A DNA stretch of 58,067 nt. It comes from Pseudoduganella violacea. Lineage in GTDB: Bacteria; Pseudomonadota; Gammaproteobacteria; Burkholderiales; Burkholderiaceae_D. The first letter of the stretch is position 1, and every line of letters begins with the position of its first letter. Below the pieces are notes generated by a model. It saw only the letters and a list, made by a program, of their open reading frames with translations, had not been told where the DNA came from and searched no databases. The stretch lies in contig NZ_JACHXD010000026.1 of NCBI RefSeq assembly GCF_014191875.1, forward strand, positions 1 through 58,067, given 5' to 3'. This document shows, one piece after another, positions 26,422 through 35,737 of this stretch. Position numbers and translations under genes: made by a program.

Positions 26422-27318
26422 TTGAGCCAAATTCGAAAAGCTGTCTTCCCTGTTGCCGGTCTTGGCAGCCGCTTCCTTCCCGCCACCAAGGCGCAGCCGA
26501 AGGAAATGCTGCCTATCGTCGACAAGCCGCTGATCCAATACGCGGTGGAGGAGGCGGTGGCGGCCGGCATCACGGACCTGATCTTCATCACCGGCCGCAA
26601 CAAGCGCGCCATCGAAGACCATTTCGACAAGGCTTATGAGCTGGAATCCGAACTGGAAGCGGCGGGCAAGCAAGCCTTGCTGGAAGTGGTGCGCAATGTG
26701 ATTCCGCGCCACGTCAACTGCATCTATATCCGCCAGTCCGAGCCGCTGGGCCTCGGTCATGCGGTGCTGTGCGCCCGTCCCATCATCGGCCGCGAACCGT
26801 TTGCCGTGCTGCTGGCCGACGACTTCATGGACACCGCGCCCGGCGTCAAACCGGTGCTGGCGCAGATGACGGAAACCTATACCTACGAACGCGCCAGCCT
26901 GCTGGCCGTGCAGGAAGTGCCGCGCGCCGATACGCGCCAGTACGGCATCGTCAGCGCCGAAGCCTATCGCCCGAATATCGACCTGGTCTCGGCCATCGTC
27001 GAGAAACCGCACCCGGAAGTGGCGCCGTCCACGCTGGCCGTGGTCGGCCGCTATGTGCTGACCGCGCGCGTGTTCGACTACCTGGAAACGCTGGGCGCCG
27101 GCACCGGCGGCGAAATCCAGCTCACCGACGGCATCGCTGCGCTGATGCAGGCCGAACGCGTTTTGGCCTACCGTTATGAAGGACAGCGCTATGATTGCGG
27201 TTCCAAGCTCGGTTATCTGAAAGCGACCCTGGCCATGGGCCTCAAGCACGAGGAGACCGGCAAGGCCTTCCGCGCTTATCTGAACGAGATCCACAGTCAG
27301 CTGGAGGGTGGTCAATGA
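26422..27318 (+). CDS. galU: UTP--glucose-1-phosphate uridylyltransferase
   Basis: It makes UDP-glucose for surface polysaccharide and glycolipid synthesis. The 298-residue product has the nucleotidyltransferase loop PVAGLGSRFLPATKAQPKEM near the start and the metal site LLADDFMD. A TTG codon at 26422 is the start, with GGAG 6 bases upstream; the next start codon would remove the catalytic loop. The stop overlaps the def start in ATGA, so the two are probably translationally coupled. Confidence 0.96.
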   Translation: MSQIRKAVFPVAGLGSRFLPATKAQPKEMLPIVDKPLIQYAVEEAVAAGITDLIFITGRNKRAIEDHFDKAYELESELEAAGKQALLEVVRNVIPRHVNCIYIRQSEPLGLGHAVLCARPIIGREPFAVLLADDFMDTAPGVKPVLAQMTETYTYERASLLAVQEVPRADTRQYGIVSAEAYRPNIDLVSAIVEKPHPEVAPSTLAVVGRYVLTARVFDYLETLGAGTGGEIQLTDGIAALMQAERVLAYRYEGQRYDCGSKLGYLKATLAMGLKHEETGKAFRAYLNEIHSQLEGGQ

Positions 27319-27851
27319 CGGTACGCGAAATTCTGAAGATGGGCGACCCGCTTTTATCGCGCGTGGCCGATCCCATCCGTGAATTCAATACCCCGGCCCT
27401 GCATGGCCTGATCGCCGATATGTTCGACACCATGCACGCCGCCGACGGCGCCGGCCTGGCCGCGCCGCAGATCGGCGTCAGCCTGCAACTGGTGATCTTC
27501 GGCTTCAAATCCAATCAACGCTATCCCGACGCGCCCCAGGTGCCGGAGACGGTGCTGATCAATCCCGTCCTGACGCCGCTCGGCGACGAGCAGGAAGAGG
27601 GCTTCGAAGGCTGCCTGTCCGTGCCCGGCCTGCGCGGCAGCGTGCCGCGCTACACGCGGCTGCGCTACGAAGGCTACGACCAATACGGCAATAAGCTGTT
27701 GCGCGAAGTGGACGGTTTCCATGCGCGCGTGGTGCAGCACGAGGTCGACCACCTGCTCGGCATCCTTTATCCCAGCCGCATCCGCGACTTTTCGCGCTTC
27801 GGCTACACCTCGGTGATGTTCCCCGACCTCGATCCAAATTCCGACGATTAA
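27315..27851 (+). CDS. def: Peptide deformylase
   Basis: It removes the formyl group from new N-termini. The 178-residue product carries the three family motifs: GAGLAAPQIG, EGCLSVPG with the metal-binding Cys, and QHEVDHL with the two metal His and the catalytic Glu. The ATG at 27315 lies in the overlap with galU. Most genomes have def beside fmt; here it closes a smc-zipA-ligA-galU group, so a second def elsewhere is likely. Confidence 0.95.
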   Translation: MTVREILKMGDPLLSRVADPIREFNTPALHGLIADMFDTMHAADGAGLAAPQIGVSLQLVIFGFKSNQRYPDAPQVPETVLINPVLTPLGDEQEEGFEGCLSVPGLRGSVPRYTRLRYEGYDQYGNKLLREVDGFHARVVQHEVDHLLGILYPSRIRDFSRFGYTSVMFPDLDPNSDD

Positions 27852-27975
27852 TAGAGGATTAATAGACGATACAATTAATTGGCGGCGGGGGAAAAGTGGC
27901 GTAATATCCGGTGCAACAAGATTGCCCAGTATATAACAACCACCAGAACTACTTGGAAACCGGAGAGTAACAGGG

Positions 27976-29958
27976 ATGAATAAAACCACGCCGTCCAACC
28001 CACTGGAGTTCAGCATCCGCGGCATCGTCCTCGGGATTTTGATCACGCTGATCTTCACCGCCGCCCAGGTCTATCTCGGCCTGAAAGTGGGTCTGACCTT
28101 CGCCACTTCGATTCCTGCCGCCGTCATTTCGATGGCCTTGCTGAGCGCCTTCAAGGACGCCACCATCCAGGAAAACAATATCGTGCAAACCATCGCCTCG
28201 GCCGCCGGCACGCTGGCTTCGGTGATCTTCGTGCTGCCTGGCCTGCTGATGATCGGCTGGTGGACCCAGATCCCGTTCTGGCCCACCTTCGGCGCCTGCG
28301 CCGTGGGCGGCGTGCTGGGCGTGATGTACACCATGCCGCTGCGCCGCGCGCTGGTGTCGCAATCGAACCTGCCCTATCCGGAAGGCGTGGCCGCGGCTGA
28401 AGTACTGAAAGTCGGGACCGCCTCGCGCGCCGGCGCGAAAGAAGGCAAGGCCGGCCTGTGGGCCGTGATCTGGGGCGCGGTCGCTTCGGGCCTGTTCGCC
28501 TTCCTCGCCGCGGCGCGCCTGATCGCCGGCGAAGTGGCGCATTTCGTCAAATTCGGCGGCGGCGCCACCGGCCTGGGCGCATCGAGTTCCCTGGCCCTGG
28601 TCGGCGCCGGCCACCTGATGGGCATCACCGTCGGCATCGCCATGGCGGTCGGCCTGGCAATCGCCTGGGGCGTGCTGGTGCCGCTGCTGACCAGCTGGAA
28701 CCCGATGCCCGATGCGTCGGTGGCCGACCACGCCACCACCATCTGGCGCACCCAGGTGCGCATGATCGGCGCCGGCACCATCGGCGCGGCCGCTATTGTG
28801 ACCTTGGCCACCCTGGTCAAGCCGGTGGTGGGCGGCCTGCAATCGGCGCTGGCGGCATCGGCGCATGCCAAGAGCGGCGGCGCGGACATCCCGCGCGAAG
28901 ACCGCGACCTGCCGATTTTCCTGGTCGGCCTGGTGACGCTGCTGTCCATGGTGCCGGCCGGCTGGCTGCTGGCCAGCTTCCTGCAGGGCGGCCCGCTGTC
29001 CGAGCTGTCGCTGCCGCTGGTGGCGGTGGGCGTCGGCTACATCCTGATCGCCGGCATGCTGGCCGCCGCCGTGTGCGGCTATATGGCGGGCCTGATCGGC
29101 TCCTCCAACTCGCCGGTGTCCGGCCTGGCCATCCTGACCATTCTGGGCGCGGCGGCCACCGTCGGCTTCGTCGGCCGCCATGTGATGGGACCGGAAACCA
29201 GCCAGGCGCTGATCGCCTACGCCCTGTTCGTCACCACCGTGGTGCTGGCCGTGGCCGTGATCGGCAATGATAATCTGCAGGATCTGAAAACCGGCCAGCT
29301 GGTCGGCGCCACGCCGTGGAAACAGCAGCTGGCCCTGATCATCGGCGTGTTCGCCGGTTCCTGCGTGGTGCCGCCGGTGCTGGAACTGCTGAATCACGCC
29401 AACGGCTTTGCCGGCGCGCCGAACGCCAATGCGATTTCCGACCAGCCCCTGGCCGCGCCGCAAGCAACCCTGATCTCGACCCTGGCCAAGGGCGTGATCG
29501 GCGGCGACCTGCCATGGCATCTGGTGGGCTATGGCGCCTTGCTGGGCCTGGTCCTGGTAGCCATCAATTACCTGTTGAAAGCGTCGAGCAAAGACCGTCT
29601 CAGCCTGCCGCCGCTGGGCGTGGGCCTGGCGATCTACCTGCCGAGCGCCGTGACCGCGCCGGTGGTGGTGGGCGCCGTGGCCGGTTACTTCTTCGAGAAG
29701 GCCGTGCATGGCAAGAGCTACGGCGAAGCCGCGTCCCGCCTGGGCGTACTGATCATGTCCGGCTTCATCGTCGGCGAAAGCCTGTTCAATGTGGCGCTGG
29801 CCGGCTTGATCGTGCTCTCGGGCAAGGGCGAGCCGCTGGCCATCGCCAATAGCATGGGCGAATCGACCACCATGCTGATCGCGCTGGCGGTCGGCGCCGC
29901 GGTGGTCTCGGGCCTGTACCGCTGGTCGGCCAATTCGGCCCGCCGCTGCGAGGCGTAA
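27976..29958 (+). CDS. OPT-family oligopeptide transporter
   Basis: The 660-residue protein is an inner-membrane carrier with at least 14 hydrophobic segments. The start FSIRGIVLGILITLIFTAAQ and the following YLGLKVGLTFATSIPAAV are typical of bacterial OPT/YSL proteins, as are NNIVQTIASAAG and AGLIGSSNSPVSG. The substrate is probably a peptide or a metal chelate; proton coupling is usual in the family. A 124-bp AT-rich gap separates it from def. The aldo/keto reductase starts 2 bp after its stop. Confidence 0.92.
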   Translation: MNKTTPSNPLEFSIRGIVLGILITLIFTAAQVYLGLKVGLTFATSIPAAVISMALLSAFKDATIQENNIVQTIASAAGTLASVIFVLPGLLMIGWWTQIPFWPTFGACAVGGVLGVMYTMPLRRALVSQSNLPYPEGVAAAEVLKVGTASRAGAKEGKAGLWAVIWGAVASGLFAFLAAARLIAGEVAHFVKFGGGATGLGASSSLALVGAGHLMGITVGIAMAVGLAIAWGVLVPLLTSWNPMPDASVADHATTIWRTQVRMIGAGTIGAAAIVTLATLVKPVVGGLQSALAASAHAKSGGADIPREDRDLPIFLVGLVTLLSMVPAGWLLASFLQGGPLSELSLPLVAVGVGYILIAGMLAAAVCGYMAGLIGSSNSPVSGLAILTILGAAATVGFVGRHVMGPETSQALIAYALFVTTVVLAVAVIGNDNLQDLKTGQLVGATPWKQQLALIIGVFAGSCVVPPVLELLNHANGFAGAPNANAISDQPLAAPQATLISTLAKGVIGGDLPWHLVGYGALLGLVLVAINYLLKASSKDRLSLPPLGVGLAIYLPSAVTAPVVVGAVAGYFFEKAVHGKSYGEAASRLGVLIMSGFIVGESLFNVALAGLIVLSGKGEPLAIANSMGESTTMLIALAVGAAVVSGLYRWSANSARRCEA

Positions 29959-29959
29959 G

Positions 29960-30808
29960 ATGCGCACCCTGCGCCTGGCTTCGGGACACAGCGTACCGGT
30001 GCTGGGGCAGGGCACGTGGAATATGGGCGAATCGGCTGCCCGCAAAGCCGAAGAGGTGCGGGCCCTGCAACTGGGCCTGGACCTCGGCATGAGCCTGATC
30101 GACACCGCCGAAATGTATGCCGATGGCGGCGCCGAGGACGTGGTGGCCGAAGCGGTGGCCGGCCGGCGCGAGCAGGCTTATCTCGTCAGCAAGGCCTATC
30201 CCCACAACGCCACGCGCACCGGTTTGGTGCAGGCCTGCGAACGCAGCCTGCGCCGTTTGCGCACCGATTATCTCGACCTCTACCTCTTGCACTGGCGCGG
30301 CGACGTGCCGCTCGATGAAACGCTGGAAGCCTTCGCTGTCCTGCACAAGTCCGGCAAAATCCGTGCCTTCGGCGTCAGCAATTTCGACCGCGCCGATATG
30401 GAAGAAGCGCTGACGTTGCCGGATGGCGCCGCCGTGGCGGCCAACCAGGTGCTCTACAATGTGCGCCGGCGCGGCATCGAATGGAACTTGCTGCCCTGGT
30501 GCCGGCAGCACAATATTGCCGTGATGGCATACAGTCCGCTCGAATCGGCGCGCAGCGAACAACAGCACTTGTTCGACCATCCCCTGCTGCAAAAACTGGC
30601 GATGGCCCATGGCGCCACCCCGGCCCAGATCGCCCTGGCCTGGGTGCTGCGGCAAGATGGTGTCATCGCCATCCCCAAAGCCGCGTCTCCGGCCCATGTG
30701 CGCGCCAACCGTGCCGCCCACGACCTCCAGCTCAGTCCCGACGAGCTAGCCGCCATCGACCAAGCCTTCCCCCCACCGCACCGCGCCACCCCGCTCGCCA
30801 TGCTCTAA
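29960..30808 (+). CDS. Aldo/keto reductase
   Basis: This is an NADPH-dependent carbonyl reductase of the AKR superfamily, 282 residues. The catalytic tetrad is visible as D48 and Y53 in LIDTAEMYADGGAE, K78 in LVSKAYP and H111 in YLLHWRGD. The cofactor region shows AIPKAAS. The start lies 2 bp after the OPT transporter stop, so the two are co-transcribed. The native substrate is unknown. A composite palindromic element follows. Confidence 0.92.
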   Translation: MRTLRLASGHSVPVLGQGTWNMGESAARKAEEVRALQLGLDLGMSLIDTAEMYADGGAEDVVAEAVAGRREQAYLVSKAYPHNATRTGLVQACERSLRRLRTDYLDLYLLHWRGDVPLDETLEAFAVLHKSGKIRAFGVSNFDRADMEEALTLPDGAAVAANQVLYNVRRRGIEWNLLPWCRQHNIAVMAYSPLESARSEQQHLFDHPLLQKLAMAHGATPAQIALAWVLRQDGVIAIPKAASPAHVRANRAAHDLQLSPDELAAIDQAFPPPHRATPLAML

Positions 30809-30819
30809 ACCAGCGTTTG

Positions 30820-30942
30820 CGCCAAATCAAACAATGTCCCACCCTGGTGTCAGGCGGGGCCGCCGAGGCACTGGGGTAGGACATTTTTTGCGCTAGATCA
30901 AAGAATGTCCACCTCTGGTGCCTGACACCAGGGTGGGACATT
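30820..30942. repeat. Composite palindromic repeat (REP-like, copy C)
   Basis: A 23-bp segment at 30833-30855 (core TGTCCCACCCTGGTGTCAGG) is the exact reverse complement of 30920-30942. Between them lie a partial inverted copy (30869-30884) and a second forward copy (30904-30920). Each forward copy is preceded by a similar lead, GCGCCAAATCAAACAATGTC and GCGCTAGATCAAAGAATGTC, so the element looks like a tandem pair about 70 bp apart. It fills the gap between two converging genes. Confidence 0.88.
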
Positions 30943-30969
30943 TGTTGAGGAAGATCAAACGGCGCGGGT

Positions 30970-31776
30970 TTAGTAGCTGTAGCTGGCGTAGACGGCGCCG
31001 GTGGGGCTGGTCTTGCGGAAGACGATGGGGCTGTTCTTGGCGTCGCCCAGCAGGGTGGTGGCGCCAAGCATGGTGGTGACGCCCCAGTTTTTTCCGAGCT
31101 TGCGCTCCCAGCTCACGCCAATTTCTGCTTCATACAGGCCAGATTTTGGCTTGTATGCGCGGTAGCCGGAGTGGGCGGCTTGCACAGCGCTGACGCCGTA
31201 ATAGGTCTGGTTGTACTTGGCGTCGCCGAAGCTGGTGCTGGCGCTGAGGGTGACGGTGTCGCGGCCTTGGTTGTAGAGCACGCCGCTGGCGCCGATGTTC
31301 AGGGTCTTGCCGTTTTCGCGGTGGGAGATGGGCAGTTCGAGGCGGGTGCTGATTTCGAAGCCTTCGGCGATGGCGTAGCTGGCGCCGAACAGGGCGGTGG
31401 CGCTGGCCTTGATGTCGCCCATGCCGCGCAGCTTGGGCGAGCCGCTGCTGCCGCCGAATTTCTGCGTGTCTTTCTCCTTGCGCTCGCCGCGCACACCGAT
31501 GCCGGCGTTCAGGTTCAGCTTGTCGAAACTGCGGCCGTAGCCAAGACCGCGCAGGGTGCTGGCATAAAAGCCATTGGCCATAGCATAATCAATGCCCAAT
31601 ACGGGGCCGACCTGATTTTCGTCGGAACCGGAGTAGCGTGGCCCGACCGCGACGCCGCCGCCCAGCGTCAGTACATTGCCGGGCTTGGCCTCTTCGGCTT
31701 GCGCCGATGGCGCCAGGAGGGCGGGCAGGGTGAGGAGAACGGCGGCGCCGCGCTTCAGGTAAATCCGTGATGTCAT
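30970..31776 (-). CDS. MipA/OmpV family outer-membrane protein
   Basis: The 268-residue product has a signal peptide ending PSAQA and then the MipA/OmpV barrel: LTLGGGVAVGPRYSGSDE near the start, and a terminal aromatic strand AVYASYSY. Members scaffold peptidoglycan enzymes or respond to envelope stress, and several are controlled by a neighbouring two-component system. Here it is divergent from such a system across a 167-bp gap, which supports regulation by it. Confidence 0.9.
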   Translation of the reverse strand: MTSRIYLKRGAAVLLTLPALLAPSAQAEEAKPGNVLTLGGGVAVGPRYSGSDENQVGPVLGIDYAMANGFYASTLRGLGYGRSFDKLNLNAGIGVRGERKEKDTQKFGGSSGSPKLRGMGDIKASATALFGASYAIAEGFEISTRLELPISHRENGKTLNIGASGVLYNQGRDTVTLSASTSFGDAKYNQTYYGVSAVQAAHSGYRAYKPKSGLYEAEIGVSWERKLGKNWGVTTMLGATTLLGDAKNSPIVFRKTSPTGAVYASYSY

Positions 31777-31856
31777 ATTTTTGTCCAGGTCAAGTTAAGG
31801 GGCGGTTTCGCTTTTATTGGATGAGGAAACCGGCTGGACGGATTATCTTTACGTTC

Positions 31857-31922
31857 CATGAAGGCAAACTAAGCTTTTCCTTAAGATTGCATGAAGGCCC
31901 TTCTTTATGCTTTCTTTAGCTT
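31857..31922. promoter_or_regulatory. 11-bp-phased repeats, probable response-regulator site
   Basis: TTCTTTATGCT and TTCTTTAGCTT follow each other directly at 31901-31911 and 31912-31922, giving CTTTA half-sites 11 bp apart. This is the layout of PmrA/QseB-type boxes. Upstream, CATGAAGGC occurs at 31857 and again at 31890, exactly 33 bp (three turns) apart. The first pair lies just before a TATCAT -10-like element, a typical place for activation of the two-component operon by its own regulator. Confidence 0.5.
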
Positions 31923-31943
31923 ACCCTGGTTAAAATATCATGT

Positions 31944-32627
31944 ATGAAAATCCTGCTGATTGAAGACGATTTGGACTTGGGCAACGGCGTGCGCATCGCG
32001 CTGGCCGACCAGGGCATGGAAGTGGTCTGGGTGCGCCGCCTGGAGGACGCCAGTTACCAGCTGGCCAGCGAGAGCTGCGACTTGATTCTGCTCGACCTGG
32101 GCTTGCCCGACGGCGATGGCCTGACCCTGCTGAACCGTCTGCGCCGCGAGCGCCAGGACTTGCCGGTGCTGATCCTGAGCGCACGCGACACCTTGCCCGA
32201 CCGCCTGCGCGGCCTCGATTCGGGCGCCGACGATTACCTGGTCAAGCCTTTCGAACTGGCCGAGCTGTTGTCGCGCGTGCGCGCCCTGGCCCGGCGCAGT
32301 TATGGCTTCGACGGCGCCACGCTGGAGTTGCGTGGCCTGAGCCTGCACACGCCGACCCGGCGCGCTGCCGTGCACGGCCGCCCGCTTGATCTGACAGCCA
32401 GCGAATACGTGCTGCTGAAAACCTTGATGATGCGCGTCGACCGCGTGGTTACGCGCCGCAGCCTGGAAGAGCAGGCCTTGCCCGGCGCCCAGGCCAATGC
32501 CAGCAATTCCCTCGACGTGCATATGGCCAATCTGCGCCGCAAGATCGGCGAGGGCTATGTGCGCACCGTGCGCGGCGTCGGCTATGTGATCGACCAGCAG
32601 GCGCCCGTGGGCGGCAATGCCAAATGA
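31944..32627 (+). CDS. OmpR-family response regulator, QseB/PmrA type
   Basis: The 227-residue product has a receiver domain (1-115) with acidic pocket E7-D8-D9, phosphorylated Asp51 in LILLDLGLPDGDG and Lys in YLVKPF. A winged helix follows (about 128-220), with SLDVHMANLRRKIG and VRTVRGVGYVID. It is most like QseB/PmrA/TctD regulators. Its stop overlaps the kinase start by 4 bases. Phased repeats upstream and the divergent MipA gene are probable targets. Confidence 0.93.
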   Translation: MKILLIEDDLDLGNGVRIALADQGMEVVWVRRLEDASYQLASESCDLILLDLGLPDGDGLTLLNRLRRERQDLPVLILSARDTLPDRLRGLDSGADDYLVKPFELAELLSRVRALARRSYGFDGATLELRGLSLHTPTRRAAVHGRPLDLTASEYVLLKTLMMRVDRVVTRRSLEEQALPGAQANASNSLDVHMANLRRKIGEGYVRTVRGVGYVIDQQAPVGGNAK

Positions 32628-34027
32628 TGGGCTGGCAGAAGCTCCGGCACTGGTGGCGCTATCTGATTGAACCGAGCTTGATCAAGCGTCTGCTGCTGGC
32701 CCAAATGGCCTTGCTGACACTATTGTGGAGCCTGGGCGTCGCTTTCGTCATCAATGAGAGCGGCAACGACCTGACCCTGATCGGCATGAACAGCATCTAC
32801 GACAGCTTCGTCGAGGTGACGGACAGCCTGGAAGGCTTGCCGGAAAAGCAGCGCGCCTCGCTGGCCAAGCTGGACGGGGCGCTGCGCGACAATTACAGCG
32901 ATCTGCATGAGGATACTTTCGCGCCGCGCATCATCGTCACCGGCCATGGCCGCGAAATCTACCGCAGCCCGAACACGCCCAGCGGCCTGCTGCCCAAGCA
33001 GGTGGAGGAGATCGAAACCCTGTACAAGGATGGCCGCCGCTGGCGCGCCCGCACGCGCGCCGTCGCGCCCAGCGGCACGCGCATGACGGTGCTGGTGCCG
33101 GCCGACGCCGGGCAGATTTTCTTCACCTTCAATTCGCGCGGCTTCTATCTGCTGCCGCTGCTGATCAGCATTCCGGTGCTGCTGCTGCCGGCCTGGATCT
33201 CGATCCGCATGGCGCTGCGCCCCTGGAACCAGGTGGCGCGCGAGGTGGCTTCGCGCGGGCCGCAGGACTTGGCGCCGCTCTCGTTCAAGGCGCGCCACCG
33301 CGAGCTGACGTTCATGGTCGAGAGCATCAATAATCTGATGCGGCGCGTCAGCGACAGCGCGATCCGCGAGCGCGTCTTCATCGCCGACGCGGCGCATGAG
33401 CTGCGCACCCCGCTGGCGGCCATGAATATCAATGTCGAGGCGCTGCAAAGCCAGACCACCGACACCCGCACGCGCCAGCTGCTGAGCGGCATCCTGAACA
33501 GCGGTTCGCGCGCCACGCGCCTGGTGAGCCAGCTGCTGATGCTGATGCGCAGCGACGCGGCGGCCCATGGCGCGGTGGAGACGGTGGCGCTGGACGAACT
33601 GCTGCAGGACCGCCTGGCGGCGCTCTCGGGCCTGGCCCACCTGCGCGGCGTGGAAGTGGAGCTGGCGGCCGAGGACGGCGTGCCGATCCGCGGCCAGCGC
33701 GAAACCCTGGTGTCGCTGATCGACAATCTGGTGGAAAACGCCATCAAATACAGCCCGCAGGGCGGCATGGTGAAGGTGCGGGTGCGGCGCTGCGGGCCGG
33801 AAGCGATCCTGAGCGTGGCGGACCAGGGGCCGGGCATTGCCAGCGCGCTGCAGGAGCGCGTCTTCGACCGCTTCTACCGCGATCCGAACCAGACCCAGAG
33901 CGGCAGCGGTCTGGGACTGGCCATCGTGAAGGCGGCGGTGGCGCAGCATGGCGGCGAGATCCGCCTCGATTCGACCGGCCGCGGCCCGGGCTTGCTGGCC
34001 ACGGTCAGGCTGCCGCTGGCGGCCTGA
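32624..34027 (+). CDS. Sensor histidine kinase, QseC/PmrB type
   Basis: The 467-residue membrane kinase has one transmembrane segment near residues 22-42 and another near 175-195, enclosing a periplasmic sensor of about 130 residues. The HisKA box has His258 in DAAHELRTPLA. The ATP-binding domain shows the N box NLVENAIKYS, then DQGPGI and GSGLGLAIVK. The signal is unknown; MipA/OmpV partners and the QseC-like layout suggest envelope stress or cationic agents. It ends 28 bp from a converging gene. Confidence 0.93.
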   Translation: MMGWQKLRHWWRYLIEPSLIKRLLLAQMALLTLLWSLGVAFVINESGNDLTLIGMNSIYDSFVEVTDSLEGLPEKQRASLAKLDGALRDNYSDLHEDTFAPRIIVTGHGREIYRSPNTPSGLLPKQVEEIETLYKDGRRWRARTRAVAPSGTRMTVLVPADAGQIFFTFNSRGFYLLPLLISIPVLLLPAWISIRMALRPWNQVAREVASRGPQDLAPLSFKARHRELTFMVESINNLMRRVSDSAIRERVFIADAAHELRTPLAAMNINVEALQSQTTDTRTRQLLSGILNSGSRATRLVSQLLMLMRSDAAAHGAVETVALDELLQDRLAALSGLAHLRGVEVELAAEDGVPIRGQRETLVSLIDNLVENAIKYSPQGGMVKVRVRRCGPEAILSVADQGPGIASALQERVFDRFYRDPNQTQSGSGLGLAIVKAAVAQHGGEIRLDSTGRGPGLLATVRLPLAA

Positions 34028-34054
34028 GTCCGGCAAGACGGGAAAAGGTGCGGC

Positions 34055-34807
34055 TCAGCGGCGGCGGTTGCCGTTCAGCTGTTCCAGCACCTGGTCGATT
34101 TCCGCGCGCAGGTGCGGCGCCACATTGGTGAATTGGCAGCCGATCTGCACCTGCTCGCCGAGCAGGAAGGAACGGTAGTGGCGCGACAGGCGGATTTCCA
34201 GGTCGCAGATGATGACGCGCTGCGGCCCCATTTCCAGCCTGACCCTTTGCAGCTTGCGTCCGACATGCAGGCCGACCGCGTCGCGCGGGGCGCAGCGCAT
34301 GCCGATGCCGCCGGCGGAAAAATCATAGAGTTGCATTTCATACGGCTTGCCGTTCAGGACGAAGGACGCCGTATGGTAAGTGCCGAGCGGGGTTTCCAGC
34401 CGCGCGGCGGCGCGCCGGTTGAGCACCAGACACTTGTCCGGAAATTCGGCCGGAATCAAGGTCGGCTGTTCGGCCAGGCTATTCCAGTGCGGGTCGTGCA
34501 GCTTGAATTGCAGCTTGGCGCTGCGCAGCCAAGTGACGAAAGTGGCGTCGCCGGGCGGCAGATACGTGCCTTCGTTGAGCTGGATGACGAAACGGTAGCG
34601 TTCCCGGTCCACTGAGGCAAGGCGCGCCATCACCACCTCGGTGCTGGACGAGGGATAAATCGAAATGGCGTCGCCATTCTCGGCCAGAATCGCCAGGGCA
34701 TCGGCGATATCTTCCGGTTCGACCATCTCGTGCGGCTTGGAGCCGGCGGCAATCGGCTCCACCGCATCGGCGAGACGGGGTGGTCCCTTGCGGAAATCGT
34801 TTGGCAT
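34055..34807 (-). CDS. YcgR-like PilZ-domain c-di-GMP receptor
   Basis: The 250-residue product has a YcgR-type N-terminal domain (about 25-120) and a C-terminal PilZ domain. The c-di-GMP motifs are R132-AAA-R136 in the linker (LNRRAAAR) and D162-x-S-x-x-G in YDFSAGGIGM. YcgR proteins slow the flagellar motor when c-di-GMP is high; binding appears possible here. The ATG at 34807 (MPNDFRK) is used, but its ribosome site is weak and a GTG at 34819 is an alternative. It follows rluF on the same strand after 180 bp. Confidence 0.85.
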   Translation of the reverse strand: MPNDFRKGPPRLADAVEPIAAGSKPHEMVEPEDIADALAILAENGDAISIYPSSSTEVVMARLASVDRERYRFVIQLNEGTYLPPGDATFVTWLRSAKLQFKLHDPHWNSLAEQPTLIPAEFPDKCLVLNRRAAARLETPLGTYHTASFVLNGKPYEMQLYDFSAGGIGMRCAPRDAVGLHVGRKLQRVRLEMGPQRVIICDLEIRLSRHYRSFLLGEQVQIGCQFTNVAPHLRAEIDQVLEQLNGNRRR

Positions 34808-34987
34808 TGGATCGTTCACGACGGCTAACTTTGCATCAGATAGGGTTTGCGCCCTCCAGCAGGGCACCGCTTTAATCTTACAGGCTTCCGGCGGGCTTGG
34901 CTTGCCAAACAGCAAGAAAATCCGCCTTGTCGCCGATAAAAAACAGAGAAACGTTGTAAATTACGCTAGTTTGGTGCGTTTTTGCCA

Positions 34988-35737
34988 TCAAAAACGTTCA
35001 TCGGGATGCAAGTAACGCCACTGGCCCTGGGGTAGGTCGCCCAGCTTGACCTTGCCGATGCGCACGCGTTTCAAGCCGATCACCTTCAGTCCCACCATCT
35101 CGCACATGCGGCGGATCTGGCGCTTGCGGCCCTCGCGCAGCGTGAAGCTGAGCTGGTCGTCGTTCTGCCAGCGTACCTTGGCCGGCAGCAGCGGCTTGCC
35201 ATCCATCCAGAGGCCATGGTTGAGCTTTTTGAGGTCGGCGTCGGGCAGTTTGCCGGGCTTGCTGTACTGCACGCGCACCAGGTATTCCTTGTCGATCTCG
35301 GTATCGTGGCCAATCAGGTGCTTGGCGATGCGCCCATCCTGGGTCAAGACCAGCAGGCCGACCGAGTCGATGTCGAGGCGGCCGGCCGGCACCAGGCTGC
35401 GCAACTGGGTCGGGTGGAATTGCTCGGGCGAGGGATCGTCGGCCCAGCGGTTTTCCGGCTTGATCAGGGCCACGGCCGGGGTATAGCCGTCCTCGGCCTG
35501 GCCGCTGACGTAGCCGACCGGCTTGTTGATCAGGATGGTCACGCGTTTCGATTGCTCGGCCGCGGCCTGGCGCTCGACGGTGATGCGCTGGCTCGGGTAG
35601 ACCTTGGTACCCAGTTCGGACACCACTTTGCCATCGACCCGCACCCAGCCTTTGGCGATCCATTCATCGGCTTCGCGGCGGGAGCACAGGCCCAGTTCGG
35701 ACATGCGTTTGGACAGGCGTAATAATTCTTCAGACAT
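34988..35737 (-). CDS. rluF: Pseudouridine synthase, RluF/RsuA family
   Basis: The 249-residue product has an S4 RNA-binding domain (1-60) and an RsuA-type catalytic domain with Asp122 in GRLDIDSVGLLVLTQDG. The ending KVKLGDLPQGQWRYL and the REGRKRQIRRMCEMVGL stretch fit RluF, which acts on 23S rRNA helix 69 region; RluB or RluE-like activity cannot be excluded. The start codon shares one base with the glnD stop (TGATG), so translation is probably coupled. Confidence 0.85.
   Translation of the reverse strand: MSEELLRLSKRMSELGLCSRREADEWIAKGWVRVDGKVVSELGTKVYPSQRITVERQAAAEQSKRVTILINKPVGYVSGQAEDGYTPAVALIKPENRWADDPSPEQFHPTQLRSLVPAGRLDIDSVGLLVLTQDGRIAKHLIGHDTEIDKEYLVRVQYSKPGKLPDADLKKLNHGLWMDGKPLLPAKVRWQNDDQLSFTLREGRKRQIRRMCEMVGLKVIGLKRVRIGKVKLGDLPQGQWRYLHPDERF

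Noticed and set aside
30820..30942. CRISPR array
   Set aside because: Repeats are inverted and only two lead copies are seen, without regular spacers.
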